Shown here: one piece after another, positions 1-8,978 of the stretch | How the letters are laid out: each line of letters starts with the position of its first letter | Position numbering within the stretch: the stretch's first letter is position 1 | Assembly (NCBI RefSeq): GCF_021531995.1 | Contig: NZ_JAFBIZ010000012.1 | Location: 1-44,711 of the forward strand | Direction: 5' to 3' | DNA: 44,711 nucleotides | Origin: Faecalicatena contorta | Lineage (GTDB): Bacteria; Bacillota; Clostridia; Lachnospirales; Lachnospiraceae | Notes under the pieces: model-generated | Seen by the model: only the letters and a program-made list of their open reading frames with translations | Databases searched by the model: none | What the model was told of the DNA's origin: nothing | Program-made: the position numbers and the translations under genes

Positions 1-57
1 ATATAATACATATTAAACTGATAGGAATAATATATAAACGAAGAAGGGAGACATCAT

Positions 58-543
58 ATGTGCGAATTATTTGGAGTTAATTCAGTGGATTATATTCAGG
101 TGAATGACTATTTAAAAGAATTCTATTCTCACAGCATCGAGCATCCACATGGCTGGGGGCTGGCATGTATGGAAGGATCAGAAGTTCAGATAGAAAAAGA
201 ACCTGTGCAGGCAACGAATAGTGCTTATCTGAAACAGCGTCTGTCCGTTCCTGTTACAGTGAAAAATGCATTTGCACATATCCGATATGCAACTATAGGT
301 AATGTAGAGTATAAAAATTGCCATCCATATACCAGAAAAGATGAAAGCGGAAGGTCATGGACGCTGATTCATAATGGAACGATTTTTGATTATCCAAGAC
401 TGAATCGATATGTAACTGTGCAGGAAGGGGATACAGACAGTGAAAGAATTCTGCTATATCTGCTGGATCTGACCCCTTACTTTCAGAATCCGATTGCAAT
501 GGGAGCAGATCTGATCATTCACAGCGGGACAAAACGAGTTTGA
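58..543 (+). pseudogene. Class II glutamine amidotransferase remnant fused to a PLP-enzyme fragment
   Basis: The first 137 residues match the N-terminal nucleophile domain of a YafJ-like class II glutamine amidotransferase. Cys2 follows the initiator Met, and HGWGLA (31-36), HIRYATIG (74-81), IHNGT (104-108) and GDTDSER (124-130) are the expected glutaminase motifs. Complete members are roughly 250-280 residues, so the C-terminal half is missing. From residue 138 the reading frame runs straight into sequence typical of a different family, a Cys/Met PLP enzyme, and stops at codon 162. A ribosome binding site (agaagggag) precedes the ATG. The nucleophile and glutamine-site motifs survive, but an isolated half domain is unlikely to fold, so I call it a broken gene. 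An assembly error could give the same picture. Confidence 0.75.
469..534 (+). pseudogene. Internal fragment of a Cys/Met metabolism PLP-dependent enzyme
   Basis: About 22 codons read LTPYFQNPIAMGAD followed by LIIHSGTK. This matches the block around the PLP-binding lysine of cystathionine gamma-synthase/lyase and O-acetylhomoserine sulfhydrylase family enzymes, usually written TPYFQxPxxxGADIVVHSxTK. The lysine that would form the Schiff base is the last residue before the next junction. Nothing else of the enzyme (normally about 380-400 residues) is present on either side. The fragment is in frame with the upstream amidotransferase piece and out of frame with the downstream TcdA piece. It is too short for certainty, but the motif is distinctive. 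Confidence 0.6.
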
Positions 544-979
544 TTTTACACAATATTCATACATTATAGATGCGGTGGATACGGTAACTGCCAAGATTCA
601 GCTGGTTCTGGAAGCAAAAGATGCCGGTGTGCCGATCATCAGCAGTATGGGTGCGGGAAACAAACTGGATCCGACGGGATTTCAGGTAGCTGATATCTAT
701 CAGACGTCTGTCTGCCCGCTTGCAAAAGTCATGCGGCGGGAATTAAAGAAGCGAAATATTGAACATTTGAAAGTTGTATATTCGAAAGAAAAGCCGATTC
801 GTCCGATCGAAGATATGTCGATCAGCTGCAGAACTCATTGTATCTGTCCACCCGGAGCAAAGCATAAATGTACGGAACGAAGAGATATCCCGGGGTCAAC
901 CGCGTTTGTACCGTCGGTAGTGGGGCTGATCATAGCAGGAGAAGTGGTCAGAGATCTGGCAGGTGTCAGTCTGAAATAG
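533..979 (+). pseudogene. tcdA: tRNA threonylcarbamoyladenosine dehydratase (TcdA), C-terminal remnant
   Basis: The open frame from NEFDF (533) through IIDAVDTVTAK, SSMGAGNKLDPT, the SVCPLAKVMRRELKKR segment and PSVVGLIIAGEVV to a stop at 979 is the C-terminal part of the E1-like, ATP-dependent enzyme that cyclises t6A in tRNA. The N-terminal part with the GxGGVG nucleotide-binding loop is absent. A GTG at 575 could be read as a start, but it lies inside the conserved DAVDTVTAK block and no ribosome binding site precedes it, so it is not a native start. The fragment cannot form the adenylation site and is presumed inactive. The region from 980 to 1033 shows nothing else. Confidence 0.8.
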
Positions 980-1033
980 AACAGGTTTGGTGATTCGCAT
1001 GCCGGTATATGTAAGTAAATAGACTTTCTTCCA

Positions 1034-1062
1034 TTGACATCACATTTCTTTGATGATAGAAT
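1034..1062 (+). promoter_or_regulatory. Sigma-A promoter of dapA
   Basis: A perfect -35 box TTGACA (1034-1039) is separated by 17 bases from TAGAAT (1057-1062). Transcription would begin near 1069, about 28 bases before the dapA ATG at 1097. This also rules out the upstream in-frame start at 1034, which overlaps the -35 box. Confidence 0.8.
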
Positions 1063-1096
1063 TTTGATAGTTATAAGGAAAGGCAGGAGAAGTAAA

Positions 1097-1987
1097 ATGG
1101 CTATTTTTACAGGAGCCGGTGTGGCAATCGTTACACCATTTCATGAAGATGGAAGTATTAATTATGATAAACTGGACGAATTGATTGATTTTCACTGCGA
1201 GAAAAAGACAGACTCTATTATAATATGCGGAACAACAGGTGAATCTGCTACGATGACTGAGGAAGAGCACATGGAATGTGTGAAGTTCACAATCAATCGC
1301 GCAAAGGGAAGAATTCCGGTTATTGCAGGAACCGGATCCAACTGTACCAGAACTGCAATTGATATGTCAAAAGAGGCAGCAGAATACGGAGCAGACGGAC
1401 TGCTTCTGGTGACACCGTATTATAACAAGGCAACACAGAATGGCCTGATCGCTCATTTTACAGCCGTTGCAAAGGAAGCAAAAGCACCGATCATCATGTA
1501 TAGTGTTGCGAGCAGAACCGGATGCAATATCGAGCCTGCAACAGTTGCGGAACTCGTGAAAAATGTAGATAATATTGTCGGAATTAAGGAAGCTTCCGGT
1601 AATATTTCTCAGATTGCAAAAATTATGGCTATGACAGACGGTAAGATTGATCTGTATTCCGGCAATGATGACCAGATTGTTCCAATTCTTTCTCTTGGCG
1701 GAAAGGGTGTTATCTCTGTACTATCCAATGTTGCACCGGATGAAACACATGATATCTGCGAAAGATTCTTTAACGGTGATATTGTTGGAAGTGCGGCACT
1801 GCAGTTAAAGGCGCTTCCGCTGGTTGAGCAGTTATTCTGTGAAGTGAATCCGATCCCGGTAAAAAAAGCGATGCAGCTGATGGGTGTAGACTGCGGACCG
1901 CTTCGTATGCCACTGACAGAGATTTCAAAAGCTCATGAGGAATCACTGGCAAAAGCAATGAAAGAATTTGGTATTAAGCTGGCTTAA
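1097..1987 (+). CDS. dapA: 4-hydroxy-tetrahydrodipicolinate synthase
   Basis: This 296-residue TIM-barrel aldolase condenses pyruvate with aspartate semialdehyde, the first step committed to diaminopimelate and lysine. Visible motifs are GTTGES (45-50), TPYYNK (106-111), the catalytic Tyr135, substrate-binding Arg140 and the Schiff-base lysine in GIKEASGN (Lys164). The start at 1097 is chosen because the ribosome binding site (ggcaggag) sits just upstream, the length fits the family, and the longer frame would begin inside the promoter. One oddity is that the usual YNVPxRTG segment reads YSVASRTG here. The gene is followed by a hairpin and then dapB, the next enzyme of the pathway. Confidence 0.96.
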   Translation: MAIFTGAGVAIVTPFHEDGSINYDKLDELIDFHCEKKTDSIIICGTTGESATMTEEEHMECVKFTINRAKGRIPVIAGTGSNCTRTAIDMSKEAAEYGADGLLLVTPYYNKATQNGLIAHFTAVAKEAKAPIIMYSVASRTGCNIEPATVAELVKNVDNIVGIKEASGNISQIAKIMAMTDGKIDLYSGNDDQIVPILSLGGKGVISVLSNVAPDETHDICERFFNGDIVGSAALQLKALPLVEQLFCEVNPIPVKKAMQLMGVDCGPLRMPLTEISKAHEESLAKAMKEFGIKLA

Positions 1988-2017
1988 TAATAGAAAAAGT
2001 TGTATAATAAAAATTAG

Positions 2018-2058
2018 AAGGATATCATATCTGATGATACAATATGATATCCTTTTTT
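2018..2058 (+). terminator. Rho-independent terminator or attenuator between dapA and dapB
   Basis: A perfect 13-base-pair stem AAGGATATCATAT (2018-2030) / ATATGATATCCTT (2042-2054) encloses an 11-base loop, and a run of six T (2053-2058) overlaps its end. It sits in the 99-base gap between dapA and dapB, so it probably lowers rather than abolishes dapB transcription. The stem is AT-rich. Confidence 0.75.
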
Positions 2059-2086
2059 CACATGATATAACAGGAGGATGAAAAAG

Positions 2087-2845
2087 ATGGTACAGGCAAT
2101 CATGCATGGATGCAATGGACATATGGGACGTGTAATCACGGATATTATTAAGAACAGTGAAGGGATTGAACTGGTTGCCGGAATTGATAAATACATGGGA
2201 ATCCCGAATGAATATCCCGTTTTTGACAGTATTGAAAAGTGTAATATAAAAGCGGACGTGATTATTGATTTTTCAAACGCGGCAGCGATAGATGCACTTC
2301 TTGATTACTGTGTGGAAAGAAAGGTTCCGGTTGTACTGTGTACGACGGGTCTTTCTAATGAGCAGCTTGCAAAAGTAGAAGAGGCCGCAAAAAAAGTGGC
2401 TGTCCTGAAGTCTGCCAATATGTCGCTTGGAATTAATCTGCTGTTAAAGCTTCTGCAGGATGCAACAAAGGTACTTTCTCCTGCAGGCTACGATATTGAA
2501 CTGGTGGAAAGACATCACAATCAGAAACTGGATGCACCGAGTGGGACTGCAATCGCTCTGGCAGATTCTATTAATGAATCCGTAGGAAATCCGTATACAT
2601 ATGTATATGACAGAAGCCAGGTGCGTCAGAAAAGGGGAGGAAAAGAGATTGGAATCTCTGCGGTTCGCGGTGGAACGATCGTTGGGGATCATGAAGTGAT
2701 CTATGCCGGAACGGATGAAGTGATCGAATTCAGACATACGGCTTATTCCAAAGCGGTATTTGGAAAAGGTGCTGTGGAAGCGGCAAGATTTCTGGCTGGG
2801 AAACCGGCGGGAAGATATGATATGTCGGATGTGATTCAATTTTAA
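2087..2845 (+). CDS. dapB: 4-hydroxy-tetrahydrodipicolinate reductase
   Basis: This 252-residue enzyme reduces the DapA product with NAD(P)H, the next step of lysine/diaminopimelate synthesis. The N-terminal Rossmann motif GCNGHMGR and the substrate-binding, catalytic block ELVERHHNQKLDAPSGTA are intact. An ATG at 2078 touches the ribosome binding site AGGAGG (2072-2077), whereas the ATG at 2087 is nine bases past it, so 2087 is taken as the start. The gene lies 99 bases after dapA behind a terminator-like hairpin, and 72 bases before fbp. Confidence 0.95.
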   Translation: MVQAIMHGCNGHMGRVITDIIKNSEGIELVAGIDKYMGIPNEYPVFDSIEKCNIKADVIIDFSNAAAIDALLDYCVERKVPVVLCTTGLSNEQLAKVEEAAKKVAVLKSANMSLGINLLLKLLQDATKVLSPAGYDIELVERHHNQKLDAPSGTAIALADSINESVGNPYTYVYDRSQVRQKRGGKEIGISAVRGGTIVGDHEVIYAGTDEVIEFRHTAYSKAVFGKGAVEAARFLAGKPAGRYDMSDVIQF

Positions 2846-2917
2846 GACGGGTATGCCTATATTCAGTTTGGAAGGAACTGTATGATATAGAATGTTATTA
2901 TATTATGGGAGGAAGTT

Positions 2918-4870
2918 ATGAAAGAGTTAGAAGAGAGGTATCTGGAGAGACTTTCTCAGCTTTATCCAACCATCGCCAAAGCATCGACGGAGATTATTAA
3001 TCTGCAGGCGATTCTGAATCTGCCGAAAGGCACGGAACATTTTTTGACTGATATTCATGGTGAATATGAGGCTTTTTCGCATGTTCTTAAGAATGGCTCG
3101 GGATCAGTGCGCCGTAAAATCGATGATGTATTCGGAAATACTATGAGTAGCAGGGAGAAACAGACCCTTGCTACTCTAATTTATTATCCGAAGGAAAAGA
3201 TGGACAGAATTAAAAAGACTGAGGAAAACATGGAAGACTGGTATAAGATTACATTGTACCGTCTGATCGAGGTGTGTAAGAGAACGGCAAGCAAATATAC
3301 CCGTTCCAAGGTCAGAAAGGCACTGCCGCCTGATTTTGCGTACGTGATTGAAGAATTGATCACCGAAAAATCGGAGATTACGGATAAGGAATCCTATTAC
3401 AATTCCATTGTTAATACGATTATTCAAATCGGACGGGCAGAGAAATTTATTATTGCGCTGTGCGAGCTGATTCAGAGACTGACGGTCGATCATCTGCATA
3501 TTGTTGGGGACATATTTGACAGAGGGCCGGGACCACACATTATTATGGATAAGTTGATAAGCTATCATTCTGTAGATATTCAATGGGGAAATCATGATGT
3601 GTTGTGGATGGGAGCTGCCGCCGGGCAGAGAGGATGCATTGCCAATGTAATTCGAATCTGTGCGCGGTACGGCAATCTGGACATTCTGGAAGAAGGTTAC
3701 GGAATCAATCTGCTTCCTCTGGCGACGTTTGCAGTGAGTACATACAGGGATGATCCATGTGAGTGCTTTAAGTTGAAAGGTCATCCGAACTATAACCCGA
3801 GCGAAATGTTGATGGATATCAAGATGCACAAGGCAATCTCAGTGATCCAGTTCAAGGTTGAAGGACAGATTATCAAGAAAAATCCGGGATTTAAGCTGGA
3901 AAAGAGAAATCTTCTGCATCATATTGATTATGAAAAAGGAACCATAGAACTGGATGGACAGGAATATGAACTGCTTGATAAGAACTTCCCTACGATTGAT
4001 CCGAAAAAACCATACGCTCTTACCAAAGAGGAAGAGGATATCATGGAGCGTCTGGAACGGGCATTTACTAATTGTGAGAAGCTGCAGAGTCATATGAAGT
4101 TCCTCCTGAATAAAGGAGGACTGTATAAGGTATATAATGGCAATCTGCTGTATCATGGCTGTGTTCCGCTGAATGAAGACGGAACTTTGAAAAGAGTGCG
4201 TCTTTATGGACATACATATAAAGGAAAGAGTCTCTATGAGATTCTGGAGAGCTATGTAAGAAAAGGCTTCTATGCGGTGGACTCGAAGGAAAGAGAACGT
4301 GGAAAAGATATGATGTGGTACATCTGGCTCAGTGAGAATTCGCCGCTGTTTGGAAAGGATAAGATGGCCACGTTTGAACGGTATTTCCTTGCGGAAAAAG
4401 AGACGCATAAAGAGAAAAAGAATGCATATTACCGCCTGCTGGAAGACGAGAAAGTGGTCAATAATATTCTGAAGGAATTCGGACTTCCAAGTGAGGGCTC
4501 ATATATTGTGAATGGTCATGTTCCGGTGAAGAGCAAGGACGGAGAAAATCCGATCAAATGCGGTGGAAAAGTCCTGGTTATTGACGGCGGATTTTCCAGA
4601 GCCTATCAGAAAGAAACCGGAATTGCAGGATATACACTGATCTACAATTCCTATGGACTGATTCTTGCTGCACATGAGCCGTTTGAATCCACAGAAGCAG
4701 CAATCGAAAAGGAAAGTGATATTCATTCGGACAGTACAGTTGTAGAACGGGTTCTGGAACGTAAAAAAGTAGGAGATACGGATACTGGAAGAGAACTGAA
4801 AGAACAGATTGAGGATCTGGAAATCCTGATGGCAGCATATCGCAGCGGTCAGATTGCAGAACGGCTGTAA
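2918..4870 (+). CDS. fbp: Fructose-1,6-bisphosphatase, class III
   Basis: The 650-residue protein matches the Firmicutes class III (FBPase_2) family, close to the length of the Bacillus enzyme. It hydrolyses fructose-1,6-bisphosphate to fructose-6-phosphate in gluconeogenesis. The metallophosphoesterase motifs are readable: DIHGEY near residue 44, GDIFDRGPGPH near 200 and GNHDVLWMG near 226, with NGHVPVK near 534 and VIDGGFSRAYQ near 556. The ribosome binding site gggagg precedes the ATG by six bases. It is not obviously linked in function to dapB upstream or the lipoprotein downstream. No strong terminator was seen between 4871 and 4993. Confidence 0.96.
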   Translation: MKELEERYLERLSQLYPTIAKASTEIINLQAILNLPKGTEHFLTDIHGEYEAFSHVLKNGSGSVRRKIDDVFGNTMSSREKQTLATLIYYPKEKMDRIKKTEENMEDWYKITLYRLIEVCKRTASKYTRSKVRKALPPDFAYVIEELITEKSEITDKESYYNSIVNTIIQIGRAEKFIIALCELIQRLTVDHLHIVGDIFDRGPGPHIIMDKLISYHSVDIQWGNHDVLWMGAAAGQRGCIANVIRICARYGNLDILEEGYGINLLPLATFAVSTYRDDPCECFKLKGHPNYNPSEMLMDIKMHKAISVIQFKVEGQIIKKNPGFKLEKRNLLHHIDYEKGTIELDGQEYELLDKNFPTIDPKKPYALTKEEEDIMERLERAFTNCEKLQSHMKFLLNKGGLYKVYNGNLLYHGCVPLNEDGTLKRVRLYGHTYKGKSLYEILESYVRKGFYAVDSKERERGKDMMWYIWLSENSPLFGKDKMATFERYFLAEKETHKEKKNAYYRLLEDEKVVNNILKEFGLPSEGSYIVNGHVPVKSKDGENPIKCGGKVLVIDGGFSRAYQKETGIAGYTLIYNSYGLILAAHEPFESTEAAIEKESDIHSDSTVVERVLERKKVGDTDTGRELKEQIEDLEILMAAYRSGQIAERL

Positions 4871-4993
4871 AAAAAGAATAATTAGTAAAAAATCCCATGA
4901 TTTCCATGGTATATGTCGGGCATAATCTGCAAATATTACAAGCAACAAGTAATACTTGATTATAGATGAATATACATGAAAGGGAGATCAAAA

Positions 4994-5308
4994 ATGAAAC
5001 AGTTGAAAAAATGGGTATTTATTCTGATGTGTACAGGAGTGATGATGGGGCTTACAGCCTGCGGCAATAATACAAATGATGACAATGCAGCCAATGACAA
5101 TGCTGCGACGGAAGGAACCACAGATAACAATAACAATAACAATAACAATGGCGGTGTTGTTGAAGATATTGGAAATGATGTGCAAGACGGTATTGATAAT
5201 ATAGAAAACGGTCTGGATAACAATAACAATACGGATAATACTGCGAATGATACTGCGAATGATATGACAGACAATACAAACAATACGGTAGAAGAAAATC
5301 AGAAATAA
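4994..5308 (+). CDS. Small Asn/Asp-rich lipoprotein
   Basis: The protein has 104 residues. A basic start (KQLKK), a hydrophobic stretch and the lipobox LTAC predict lipidation at Cys23 and anchoring on the outer face of the membrane. The rest is low-complexity Asn, Asp, Thr and Ala with a run of eight Asn, and no enzyme motif. An ATG at 4976 is also in frame, but the aagggaga ribosome binding site lies between it and 4994, so 4994 is preferred. The poly-Asn stretch is encoded by four copies of AACAAT (5126-5149), a possible slippage tract. The function is unknown; such proteins are often disordered surface lipoproteins. Confidence 0.75.
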   Translation: MKQLKKWVFILMCTGVMMGLTACGNNTNDDNAANDNAATEGTTDNNNNNNNNGGVVEDIGNDVQDGIDNIENGLDNNNNTDNTANDTANDMTDNTNNTVEENQK

Positions 5309-5333
5309 CAAGATCCTTTGGATCAGAAACCAG

Positions 5334-5384
5334 GAGCTGCAGGAAGTGCTGAAAAGAAATGGAGGCATTTCCTGTGGCTCTTTT
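5334..5384 (+). terminator. Rho-independent terminator after the lipoprotein gene
   Basis: A 16-base-pair stem with three G-T pairs forms between GAGCTGCAGGAAGTGC (5334-5349) and GCATTTCCTGTGGCTC (5365-5380), with a 15-base loop and TTTT directly after (5381-5384). It ends the upstream transcript just before the hisA promoter. Confidence 0.8.
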
Positions 5385-5386
5385 AC

Positions 5387-5415
5387 TGGACTTAAATGCT
5401 TTAGTGTGGTAAAAT
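5387..5415 (+). promoter_or_regulatory. Probable promoter of hisA
   Basis: TGGACT (5387-5392), a 17-base spacer and TAAAAT (5410-5415) with an extended TGg directly before the -10 form a plausible sigma-A promoter. It starts three bases after the terminator T-run and lies about 45 bases before the hisA start. Confidence 0.55.
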
Positions 5416-5461
5416 ATGCCGATAAGAACAGCAGATACTATACAAGGAGTACATAGATAGA

Positions 5462-6238
5462 ATGAAATTCAGACCATGTATTGATATTCATAATGGAAAA
5501 GTTAAGCAGATTGTGGGAGGGAGTCTTACGGATGAAAATGATCAGGCGGTGGAGAATTATTCATCCGTTCAGGATGCAGATTATTATGCACATCTGTATC
5601 AGAAAGACGGATTGAAGGGAGGACATGTGATCCTTTTGAATCCGCCGTCTTCCAGATATTATGAACAGACAAAGATGCAGGCAGTAAAGGCGCTGACAGC
5701 ATATCCGGGCGGACTTCAGGTCGGTGGAGGCATTACAGCTGAAAATGCCGCGGAGTATATTGAGGCAGGGGCAAGTCATGTGATCGTGACTTCATATGTG
5801 TTTCAGGATGGAAAGATCCGATGGGAACGAATGGAGGAGCTTTGCAAGGCGGTAGGAAAAGAGCATGTAGTGATCGATGTAAGCTGCCGAAAAAGGGACG
5901 GAGAATATTATATCGTGACAAACCGGTGGCAGACCTTTACTCAGGTGAAACTGGATGCAGAGATACTTCAAAAGATTTCTTCATACTGTGATGAATTCCT
6001 GGTGCATGGAGTAGATGTGGAGGGCAAGGCTTCCGGCGTGGAGGATGATCTGATTGGAATCCTGAGCGCACAGCAGCAGATACCCGTCACTTACGCCGGG
6101 GGGATCGGAAGTCTGGAGGATCTGCGGCATTTTCAGAAGATTTCACATGGAAAGCTGGATTTTACCATAGGAAGTGCACTGGATCTGTTTGGAGGAACGA
6201 TTCCTTATCAGAAAGTAAAACAGTACAGGCAGGAGTGA
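5462..6238 (+). CDS. hisA: ProFAR isomerase, eukaryotic HIS6 type
   Basis: This 258-residue TIM barrel is predicted to isomerise ProFAR to PRFAR in histidine synthesis. The start FRPCIDIHNGKVKQIVGG, the VGGGIT phosphate-binding loop after strand 3, the LVHGVDVEGK segment and the YAGGIGS loop near the end support this. The sequence (KGGHVILLNPP, the VVIDVSCRKRDGEYYIV segment with NRWQT) resembles the fungal/plant HIS6 form rather than the usual bacterial HisA, which normally begins with a PAIDL-type motif. The gene stands alone: no other his gene is near and it has its own promoter and an upstream terminator. The rest of the pathway must be elsewhere. Confidence 0.88.
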   Translation: MKFRPCIDIHNGKVKQIVGGSLTDENDQAVENYSSVQDADYYAHLYQKDGLKGGHVILLNPPSSRYYEQTKMQAVKALTAYPGGLQVGGGITAENAAEYIEAGASHVIVTSYVFQDGKIRWERMEELCKAVGKEHVVIDVSCRKRDGEYYIVTNRWQTFTQVKLDAEILQKISSYCDEFLVHGVDVEGKASGVEDDLIGILSAQQQIPVTYAGGIGSLEDLRHFQKISHGKLDFTIGSALDLFGGTIPYQKVKQYRQE

Positions 6239-6283
6239 ACTGTAACAGTGAGGTAAACAGTTTGTGAACACTTTATAAACGGG

Positions 6284-6312
6284 TTGAATTGAATTATAGA
6301 TAGTGCTAGAAT
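6284..6312 (+). promoter_or_regulatory. Probable promoter of secA
   Basis: TTGAAT (6284-6289) and TAGAAT (6307-6312) are 17 bases apart, and the -10 is preceded by TGc, an extended -10. The start site would fall near 6319, about 50 bases before the secA ATG. Confidence 0.7.
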
Positions 6313-6369
6313 GGGGATTAGAGTGGTCGTATTGTGACTATAATTAGTAGTAAGGAGCATACAGTCAAT

Positions 6370-8934
6370 ATGGGTTTAATACAGAAATTATTTGGAACGC
6401 ACAGTGAAAATGAATTGAAAAGAATCTATCCGATCGTAGATGCAATTGAAGCACTGGATTCTGAGATGCAGAGCCTTTCGGATGCAGAGTTAAGAAATAA
6501 AACGAAAGAATTCAAAGAGCGTCTGGTAAATGGTGAGACTCTGGATGATATTCTCCCGGAAGCATATGCGGCCGTTCGAGAAGCAGCATATCGTGTACTT
6601 GGAATGAAGCATTATCGTGTACAGCTGATTGGTGGAATTATTCTTCATCAGGGACGTATTGCTGAGATGAAGACTGGTGAAGGAAAGACGCTGGTTGCAA
6701 CACTTCCGGCATATCTGAATGCATTGTCCGGAAAAGGAGTTCACGTTGTAACGGTCAATGATTATCTGGCAAAGCGAGATGCTGAGTGGATGGGACAGGT
6801 TCATGAATTCCTGGGACTGACGGTCGGAGTTGTATTGAACGGCATGGATAATGATGAACGGCGTGCGGCATACAATTGTGACATTACTTATGTTACGAAT
6901 AATGAGCTGGGATTCGATTATCTGAGAGACAATATGGTTATATATAAGGAACAGCTGGTTCAGAGAGGACTGAATTATGCCTTGATCGATGAGGTTGACT
7001 CTGTATTGATCGATGAAGCAAGAACTCCGCTGATCATATCCGGACAGAGTGGAAAGTCAACAAAGCTCTATGATGCGTGTGATATTCTTGCACGGCAGCT
7101 GGAACGGGGAGAAGCCAGTGGAGAGTTCTCCAAGATCAATGCCATCATGGGTGAAGAGATTGAAGAGACTGGTGATTTTATTGTCAATGAGAAAGAAAAG
7201 AATATTAATCTGACAGAGGATGGTGTGAAAAAGGTTGAGAAGTTCTTCCATATTGACAACCTTGCAGATCCGGAAAATCTGGAAATTCAGCATAACATCA
7301 TTCTGGCACTCCGGGCACATAATCTGATGTTCCGGGATAAGGATTATGTTGTAAAAGACGATGAAGTTCTGATTGTGGATGAATTTACAGGTCGTATTAT
7401 GCCCGGACGTCGTTATTCGGATGGACTTCATCAGGCAATTGAAGCAAAGGAGCATGTAAAGGTAAAGCGGGAAAGTAAGACATTGGCAACCATTACGTTC
7501 CAGAACCTGTTTAATAAGTTTACAAAGAAAGCAGGTATGACAGGTACTGCATTGACGGAGGAAAAAGAATTCCGTGAGATCTATGGAATGGACGTTATTG
7601 AGATCCCGACCAATGTTCCGGTTATACGTAAGGATCTTGAGGATGCAGTATATAAAACACAGAAAGAAAAGTTTCGTGCTGTCTGTGATGCAATTGAAGA
7701 AGCCCATGAAAGACATCAGCCGGTACTGGTTGGTACGATTACGATTGAAAATTCTGAACTTCTGAGTGGCATGTTGAAACGCCGCGGAATCAAACATAAT
7801 GTGTTGAACGCCAAATTTCATGAGATGGAAGCTGAAATCGTTGCACAGGCAGGTGTACATGATGCAGTAACCATCGCTACCAATATGGCCGGACGTGGTA
7901 CGGATATTAAGCTGGATGATGAAGCGAGGGCAGCAGGAGGTCTGAAGATCATTGGTACTGAGCGCCATGAATCCAGGCGAATTGACAATCAGCTGCGTGG
8001 CCGTTCCGGACGACAGGGAGATCCGGGAGAATCCAGATTCTATATCTCTCTGGAAGATGATCTGATGCGTCTCTTTGGATCCGAGAAACTGATGAATGTG
8101 TTCAGTGCACTGGGCGTGGAAGAAGGAGAACAGATCGAACATAAGATGCTTTCCAGTGCAATTGAAAAAGCACAGGAAAAGATTGAGAACAATAACTTTG
8201 GAATTCGAAAGAACCTGTTGGAATATGATCAGGTAATGAATGAACAGAGAGAGATTATATATGAAGAACGACGTCATGTTCTTGACGGAGATAATATGCG
8301 TGATTCTATCTTCCATATGATGAATGATTATGTGGAGAATGTGGTAGATATGGTCATCAGTGCCGATCAGGACTATGACGAGTGGAACCTGACAGAACTG
8401 AATATGACCATTCATAATACGATCCCGATGGCGCCTGTTACAGAAGATGATGTCAGGGATATGAATCAGAAAAAACTGAAGCATATGCTGAAGGAACGTG
8501 CAGCAAAGGCTTATGAGATGAAAGAATCCGAATTCCCGGAGACAGAACAGATACGTGAGATTGAACGTGTGGTTCTTCTGAAAGTGATTGATGCGAAGTG
8601 GATGGCACATATTGATGATATGGATCAGCTTCGTCAGGGAATCGGTCTGCAGGCTTACGGACAGAGAGATCCGAAGGTAGAGTATAAGATGATCGGATAT
8701 GAAATGTTCGATGAGATGACCAGAAGTATTACAGAGGATACCGTACGTACTATCTTCCATGTAAAACTGGAGCAGAAGGTAGAGAGAGAACAGGTGGCGA
8801 AGGTTACAGGTACCAATAAAGATGAATCTGCGACCCGCGCACCGAAAAAACGTGCGGAAAAGAAAGTATATCCGAACGATCCGTGTCCATGCGGAAGCGG
8901 AAAGAAATATAAGCAGTGCTGCGGACGAAAATAA
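6370..8934 (+). CDS. secA: Preprotein translocase ATPase SecA
   Basis: This 854-residue motor protein drives Sec-dependent export through SecYEG. It has the Walker A loop TGEGKT (102-107), the [12 protein letters not shown] segment, the [19 protein letters not shown] block, [13 protein letters not shown] and the [13 protein letters not shown] segment of nucleotide-binding domain 2, and a C-terminal zinc motif [16 protein letters not shown] at 6334 is in frame, but conserved SecA sequence begins at MGLIQKLFG, and AAGGAG (6352-6357) lies 12 bases before ATG 6370. It is a single, full-length housekeeping SecA. prfB follows after 44 bases without a terminator, as in many Firmicutes. Confidence 0.97.
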   Translation: MGLIQKLFGTHSENELKRIYPIVDAIEALDSEMQSLSDAELRNKTKEFKERLVNGETLDDILPEAYAAVREAAYRVLGMKHYRVQLIGGIILHQGRIAEMKTGEGKTLVATLPAYLNALSGKGVHVVTVNDYLAKRDAEWMGQVHEFLGLTVGVVLNGMDNDERRAAYNCDITYVTNNELGFDYLRDNMVIYKEQLVQRGLNYALIDEVDSVLIDEARTPLIISGQSGKSTKLYDACDILARQLERGEASGEFSKINAIMGEEIEETGDFIVNEKEKNINLTEDGVKKVEKFFHIDNLADPENLEIQHNIILALRAHNLMFRDKDYVVKDDEVLIVDEFTGRIMPGRRYSDGLHQAIEAKEHVKVKRESKTLATITFQNLFNKFTKKAGMTGTALTEEKEFREIYGMDVIEIPTNVPVIRKDLEDAVYKTQKEKFRAVCDAIEEAHERHQPVLVGTITIENSELLSGMLKRRGIKHNVLNAKFHEMEAEIVAQAGVHDAVTIATNMAGRGTDIKLDDEARAAGGLKIIGTERHESRRIDNQLRGRSGRQGDPGESRFYISLEDDLMRLFGSEKLMNVFSALGVEEGEQIEHKMLSSAIEKAQEKIENNNFGIRKNLLEYDQVMNEQREIIYEERRHVLDGDNMRDSIFHMMNDYVENVVDMVISADQDYDEWNLTELNMTIHNTIPMAPVTEDDVRDMNQKKLKHMLKERAAKAYEMKESEFPETEQIREIERVVLLKVIDAKWMAHIDDMDQLRQGIGLQAYGQRDPKVEYKMIGYEMFDEMTRSITEDTVRTIFHVKLEQKVEREQVAKVTGTNKDESATRAPKKRAEKKVYPNDPCPCGSGKKYKQCCGRK

Positions 8935-8978
8935 CGTCAGCAGAAGGCTTGATCATGAAACAGAAAGAGGTGAAGAAA

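Noticed and set aside
575-979. A stand-alone 134-residue gene starting at GTG 575.
   Set aside because: The GTG is an internal valine codon of the conserved DAVDTVTAK block of TcdA and has no ribosome binding site; the TcdA-like reading extends upstream to the junction.
1034-1096. A longer dapA start 21 codons upstream of 1097.
   Set aside because: It begins inside a TTGACA-17-TAGAAT promoter, lacks a ribosome binding site, and the extra residues are not part of DapA.
7057-8760. A 567-codon open frame on the minus strand.
   Set aside because: It lies wholly antisense to secA, which has every expected motif. Its translation is Cys/His/Ile-rich without recognisable domains, and no ribosome binding site supports it.
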